Origin: Candidatus Limnocylindrales bacterium
GTDB lineage: Bacteria; Moduliflexota; Moduliflexia; Moduliflexales; JAUQPW01
Assembly: GCA_035559535.1 (NCBI GenBank)
Contig: DATMBG010000051.1
Location: forward strand, 248,001-312,000
Reading direction: 5' to 3'
DNA: 64,000 nt
Shown here: positions 60,348 through 64,000 of the stretch, in pieces
Layout of the letters: each line of letters begins with the position of its first letter
Position numbering within the stretch: the first letter of the stretch is position 1
The notes under the pieces: model-generated
Databases searched by the model: none
What the model was told of the DNA's origin: nothing
The model's input: the letters and a program-made list of their open reading frames with translations, nothing else
Position numbers and translations under genes: made by a program

Positions 60348-61646
60348 TCATCCTTGAAGGTTTATTTTAATGGTTATGATAGCCCCTAGTGTGATGAGTA
60401 AGCTAGCCATGGCATAATTGGGAAAAAATCCCAGCCATTGAGTTAAATAACCACTCACAAGGGTGCCAAAGATCTTAGAAAATCCGATAACCGTATTATA
60501 AACGCCCAAAGCTTCTCCTTCCAATCCTTTTTTAGATAAGGAAGCCACAATGGTAGATCCAGACACCACGATCAGGGCCCAAAAAAATCCAGAAAGGGCA
60601 TCCACCAGGATAATCAGGGGGATCTTCAGAAATCCCAATTCCACGAAGCCGAGGAGACCATAGAATAAAAAGATGGCGGACCGACAGGTTGTTCCGATAA
60701 TCTGCAGTTTTCCACGTTTCGCTTGTTTGACCCATACCCCTGCATAGGCGTAAAAGAATGAAGAGGAGCTCGTTCGGACGATATTAATGATATAAACCCA
60801 ATACTCCGGAATGCCGATTCGATCCCGGAGGTAAAGGGGAAACACGGTGTAGGACATTAAAACCCCTGAGAAGATGAGGAAGGTGGCTAAAAAATACCAC
60901 TTTAAGGGACGGCTGAGAGTCTCTCCAAGATTTCCCAACTGGCCGGGATTTAGAAAAAAAACGAGTCTTCGGGGGAGGTACATGACCTTTTCGATAACTT
61001 CAAAGCCAGGGTAACGGCCTACGACCTTGACATACTCCATCCGATCCTCTCGGGATTTAGGTTCTGGAATCCAGATCCTGGCTAAGTAGGCTGCAAGCAA
61101 AGAGAGAATCCCCATGAGAACAAAAGCCAGGCGCATACTTATAGCTTTGGCAAAGGTATGGCTAAGGAGGGGAATGAGAATAACCCCCAGGACCAATCCC
61201 CCCACCCAACCCCATCCACCCACTTTATTAAAGATGCCAAAGGATTCGCTCCAGTCCTCCCTTCGGGAGGTTTCCATCACCAGGATTGCCGAAACGGGAG
61301 CCAGTGCTGCAGAGGACAGACCAAAGAAAAAAGAAAGAACACCGAATTGAAAGGTATTTTGAGCCAGGCTCATGAGAAGGAAGGAAACTCCAGAACCTGC
61401 AAATCCCAGAACAATGAGAACCTTTCGTTTATGAAGTCTATCGGAAAGAGTTCCCCAGAGGATCGAAGCGGGAACAGCCGCAATAGAGGTTAAGGAGAGA
61501 ACGACCCCAACAGTCCCCAGTTCACCCTTTAAAATATCCTTGACAAAGAAAGGGATGAGCAATGAAGAAAGTCCTTCCGAGAGTTTATAAAATACGAAGG
61601 AATAATACCATCGAGTTTTAATCCTGCTTACTGCTGTTTTTAGCAC
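60348..61646 (-). CDS. MFS transporter
   Basis: 432 residues with about 12 membrane helices. A typical MFS motif A lies in helix 2-3 (WGTLSDRLHKRKVLIVLG), and a proline-rich GWGWVGGLVLGVIL is in helix 5. A basic loop joins the halves (EPKSREDRMEYVKVVGRYPGFEVIEKVMYLPRRL). The substrate cannot be told. It lies between the slt and HemL-like genes, each with its own gap, so it is probably a separate transcript. Confidence 0.88.
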   Translation of the reverse strand: MLKTAVSRIKTRWYYSFVFYKLSEGLSSLLIPFFVKDILKGELGTVGVVLSLTSIAAVPASILWGTLSDRLHKRKVLIVLGFAGSGVSFLLMSLAQNTFQFGVLSFFFGLSSAALAPVSAILVMETSRREDWSESFGIFNKVGGWGWVGGLVLGVILIPLLSHTFAKAISMRLAFVLMGILSLLAAYLARIWIPEPKSREDRMEYVKVVGRYPGFEVIEKVMYLPRRLVFFLNPGQLGNLGETLSRPLKWYFLATFLIFSGVLMSYTVFPLYLRDRIGIPEYWVYIINIVRTSSSSFFYAYAGVWVKQAKRGKLQIIGTTCRSAIFLFYGLLGFVELGFLKIPLIILVDALSGFFWALIVVSGSTIVASLSKKGLEGEALGVYNTVIGFSKIFGTLVSGYLTQWLGFFPNYAMASLLITLGAIITIKINLQG

Positions 61647-61861
61647 TTTTTCAACCTATGCCCTGGAGGATCAAATTAAACTTACCCTTGGGGGAAGAGT
61701 TTCTCGCAACGACACAAAGAATGCAAAGAAAAAATAAAATAAATTTAAAAATTTTTCTGAAGCTATCTTTTATCTTTTCGTGGGGGAATGGGATCTGGCC
61801 GGTAAGGGCAGCCCCCGGAGGACTGCCCTGGTGATTTGAGGGCCCTTCGGGAGAAAATATA

Positions 61862-63253
61862 TCAAATACTTCCTTCTTCCTGAAGGGCCCGGAGGGTTGC
61901 TTCAAAAGCCTTTACGGTAATTTCTACATCCTCCTCGGTATGGGCCGAAGAGGTCATCCCCCCTTCTCGCATGATGTCTACTCCATTAAGAATCATTCCC
62001 TGTCGGAGTTTATAGATGAGGTCTGGGTTTGCTTTACCCTTTAGAAGATGGTAATCCAGGTTATAAACTTTGAAGTTAGGATCGGAGGCCTGAGCCGGAT
62101 CAATTCCTATCAGGAAATGAAAATCTGAAAAATCTCCATAAACATACCAATCCACCCCCAGCTTTCGGATAACTTCATTCATTCCATCCCGAAGAGCTTT
62201 GGCAATGGCATTGGCCTTTTGGATATCTTCCCCGGATTCAAGGATTCTTAAAGTCGTCAGACCTGCGCTGGCCGAAAGGGGATTTGCATTGTAGGTTCCT
62301 GGATGGTACATCTTCTTATGGCGATTCCAGTGGGGATCATCTTTTCTGAACTCAAGGTATTCCATAATGTCCTTTCGCCCGGCAACGGCTCCGCCGGGAA
62401 GTCCACCTGCAACGATTTTGGCCATTGTGGTTAAGTCCGGTTTAATCTTATAAAATTCCTGGGCACCGCCAGGAGCAACCCGAAATCCTGTGATAACCTC
62501 GTCAAAGATTAAGATGACCCCATATTGGGCCGTTAGTCGCCTCAACTCCGGCAGAAAGGCCGGATCGGTAGGAATCATTCCATAGGATCCACCGGTAGGT
62601 TCGATAATCACACAAGCGATATCCTGATGATGTTCCTTTAAGATTTTTTCCAAAGCTTTCGTATCATTGGGGGGACAGAGGATTACGCTTCCGATGACAT
62701 CATCCAAAAGTCCTGGAGAGATAGGGACTTCATAAGGGGGGTTAACTCCTATAGCTACATTATCATGCCAGCCATGAAAGTGGCCTTCGAACTTGACCAC
62801 CCGGGTCTTATTTGAAAAAGCCCTGGACAGTCGAATGGCCATGAGAGTTGCTTCGGTTCCAGAGCTGGTAAAGCGAACCCTCTCGGCAGAAGGGACCATT
62901 TTGATAATCTGAGCCCCCCATTCAACTTCCAGAGCATGGCAGGCCCCGTAGTGAGTTCCTTTCTCCAGTTGTTCCTGGACCGCCTTAAGAACCACCGGAT
63001 GACCATGTCCTAAAATAAGAGCTCCATGTCCAACCCAATAATCGACATATTCTCTATCGTCTTCATCCCACTTTCTGGACCCTTTAGCTCTTTTAACATA
63101 AATAGGAAAAGGCGTCATGTATCGCCCATCATGGGTTACCCCACTTGGAAAAATCTTCTGGGCTTGTTCATAAAGTGCTTTAGATTTAGGGAGTGCGGCT
63201 TGATAGGCATCCGTTAGACTTAGAGCAAGCTGAGAAACTGCCTGACTGGCCAT
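61862..63253 (-). CDS. HemL-like class III aminotransferase
   Basis: 463 residues, related to glutamate-1-semialdehyde aminotransferase. Segments are YEQAQKIFPSGVTHDGRYMTPFPIYVKRAKGSRKWDEDDREYVDYWVGHGALILGHGHPVV, VRFTSSGTEATLMAIRLSRAFSNKTRVVKFEGHFHGWHDNV, VIIEPTGGSYGMIPTDPAFLPELR and ILIFDEVITGFR. The PLP Lys is in TTMAKIVAGGLPGGAVAG. True HemL has a GKIIGGGLPVGAYGG-type loop, so this is a sister group, probably acting on another omega-amino acid. The start has a near-perfect AGGAGGTGA site. Confidence 0.88.
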   Translation of the reverse strand: MASQAVSQLALSLTDAYQAALPKSKALYEQAQKIFPSGVTHDGRYMTPFPIYVKRAKGSRKWDEDDREYVDYWVGHGALILGHGHPVVLKAVQEQLEKGTHYGACHALEVEWGAQIIKMVPSAERVRFTSSGTEATLMAIRLSRAFSNKTRVVKFEGHFHGWHDNVAIGVNPPYEVPISPGLLDDVIGSVILCPPNDTKALEKILKEHHQDIACVIIEPTGGSYGMIPTDPAFLPELRRLTAQYGVILIFDEVITGFRVAPGGAQEFYKIKPDLTTMAKIVAGGLPGGAVAGRKDIMEYLEFRKDDPHWNRHKKMYHPGTYNANPLSASAGLTTLRILESGEDIQKANAIAKALRDGMNEVIRKLGVDWYVYGDFSDFHFLIGIDPAQASDPNFKVYNLDYHLLKGKANPDLIYKLRQGMILNGVDIMREGGMTSSAHTEEDVEITVKAFEATLRALQEEGSI

Positions 63254-63271
63254 GGGTCACCTCCTACACGG

Positions 63272-63314
63272 TTTGTTGTCCGTAGTCAATTTAGGAAGAG
63301 CAACGGACAACGGA
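63272..63314. repeat. short inverted repeat (word GTTGTCCGT)
   Basis: TTTGTTGTCCGTAGT (63272-63286) pairs with CAACGGACAACGG (63301-63313). It uses the same word as 4007-4093. It lies between the HemL-like gene start and the stop of the creatininase gene. Confidence 0.7.
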
Positions 63315-64000
63315 TTAAAGTTGTTTATATTCTTCCAATAAATCTACGAGTCGATCAACCACAGCCGCTACAATTTTTTCTCCTGTATCCACCGAAGCAA
63401 CGGTCGGGTCTCCCATAATTCCCTTAGAAGTAGATTCTGCAAAATCAAAACCGATGGTTACAGACCCCGAATCCAAAAGATCCTTTATTCCATAAGAAAT
63501 ACCGAACCGTGATTTAGGGGTCCAGGTTTCTTTACTTATCTGGCTGGTATCTACCAGATTTGGACGTAAATAAAGCTGAAGGGAAGTTTCAAGCTCACAG
63601 GCATGTCCCATTCCACCCGGTTCACTTTTTCGGATGGCCCGGATCTCATCGGCTGCCAGGTCCCAATAGGAAGTTGCCAATATTTTAGTTCGATGGGTTC
63701 GCATAAAGTCATTGACTACTAAATTAATTAAGGCCCGATTTCCTCCGTGTCCATTTAAAATGAGGATTTTTTTAAATCCATGGTGATAAAGACTATCACA
63801 GATATCCTTGAGCAGATCCAGGAAGGTTTCCAGTCGAAGGGTAAGGGTACCTTGAAATCCCATATGATGAGGGGAATACCCAAACCAGACCGGTGGACAT
63901 ACCAGAACATCTCTCCTTTTGAGGGCGGCCCTCTTTGCAATTTCCAAAGAACTATGAATATCCGTATCAACCGGCAAATGGGGTCCGTGCTGCTCAATGG
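63315..64000 (-). CDS. creatininase-family amidohydrolase (5'-truncated by window end)
   Basis: At least 227 residues, of which the N-terminus lies beyond the window. The visible start of the frame reads IEQHGPHLPVDTDI, the creatininase metal-binding motif, followed by VCPPVWFGYSPHHMGFQGTLTL, ILILNGHGGNRALINLV and GGMGHACELETSLQLYL, all conserved metal or active-site segments. The family includes creatininase, mycofactocin MftE and sugar-lactam hydrolases. The HemL-like gene follows downstream on the same strand. Confidence 0.9.
   Translation of the reverse strand, partial: IEQHGPHLPVDTDIHSSLEIAKRAALKRRDVLVCPPVWFGYSPHHMGFQGTLTLRLETFLDLLKDICDSLYHHGFKKILILNGHGGNRALINLVVNDFMRTHRTKILATSYWDLAADEIRAIRKSEPGGMGHACELETSLQLYLRPNLVDTSQISKETWTPKSRFGISYGIKDLLDSGSVTIGFDFAESTSKGIMGDPTVASVDTGEKIVAAVVDRLVDLLEEYKQL

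Noticed and set aside
1-64000. tRNA or rRNA genes
   Set aside because: No cloverleaf or ribosomal RNA segment was seen in any gap on either strand by eye; a covariance-model scan would settle it.

Overview
The window looks like chromosome of a free-living, uncultured Gram-negative bacterium. This rests on a cytochrome c maturation CcmH-type protein, a YbgF/Tol-Pal-type TPR protein, a lytic transglycosylase, an L,D-transpeptidase, a three-component-efflux adaptor of the EmrA type and a single large SMC. No rRNA or tRNA gene is visible. Base composition looks moderate (not measured). I cannot name the phylum. The density of inverted, tandem-word hairpins between genes resembles the repeat-rich intergenic DNA known from cyanobacteria and several uncultured lineages, but the gene content is not cyanobacterial.

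Layout. 1-2721: a small operon with two proteins carrying the PCP_red domain, one of them a radical SAM/SPASM enzyme, plus two small membrane proteins. 2801-6009: leftward methionine/homocysteine genes (metX, metY) and a CoA-binding protein. 6508-10365: a short-chain dehydrogenase and a rightward GlcD-like/GlcF-like oxidase pair. 10503-12698: a degraded accessory patch with a macro-domain protein, two gene remnants (one the N-terminus of a HEPN protein) and a patatin-like lipase. 12742-19702: smc, argG, a HpcH/HpaI-type aldolase and an SDR. 19915-21882: an exported DUF3105 protein and an encapsulin nanocompartment with its ferritin-like cargo. 22004-25095: a clostripain-like peptidase, an SRPBCC protein and a DUF523/DUF1722 protein. 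25499-30487: an L,D-transpeptidase, an EmrAB-like efflux pair and small proteins. 30468-33695: a subtilase with a membrane-spanning tail and an inositol-3-phosphate synthase.

34204-37647 holds the most unusual system: a 1005-residue cytoplasmic fusion of an NMT1/SsuA-like substrate-binding domain to a CheA-like HPt/dimerisation/ATPase/CheW protein, followed by a CheY-like receiver. The ATP-site N-box has lost its usual Asn and His. 37839-42364: ilvE, a zinc-ribbon/TPR protein, a metallo-beta-lactamase-fold hydrolase and a thiolase. 42517-53067: DUF29, a TPR metallopeptidase-like protein, queA, a CcmH-like protein coupled to an SNase, a second macro domain, a zinc-ribbon protein, superoxide dismutase, LysM and YbgF-like envelope proteins and an aminotransferase. 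53442-57539: a NYN-domain protein, a CAX antiporter, galU, miaA and a small unknown. 57915-64000: Slt, an MFS transporter, a HemL-like aminotransferase and a creatininase-family protein cut by the window end.

The second theme is non-coding. About 18 intergenic gaps are filled by hairpins whose arms are degenerate tandem copies of a 6-10 base word, with a different word at most loci. Two of these share a 78-bp unique core. Two MITE-like elements of about 200 bp with shared terminal inverted repeats and three GTAGGGGC-type palindromes are also present. The hairpins often occupy the whole gap from stop codon to next start codon, and sometimes extend reading frames into false N-termini.
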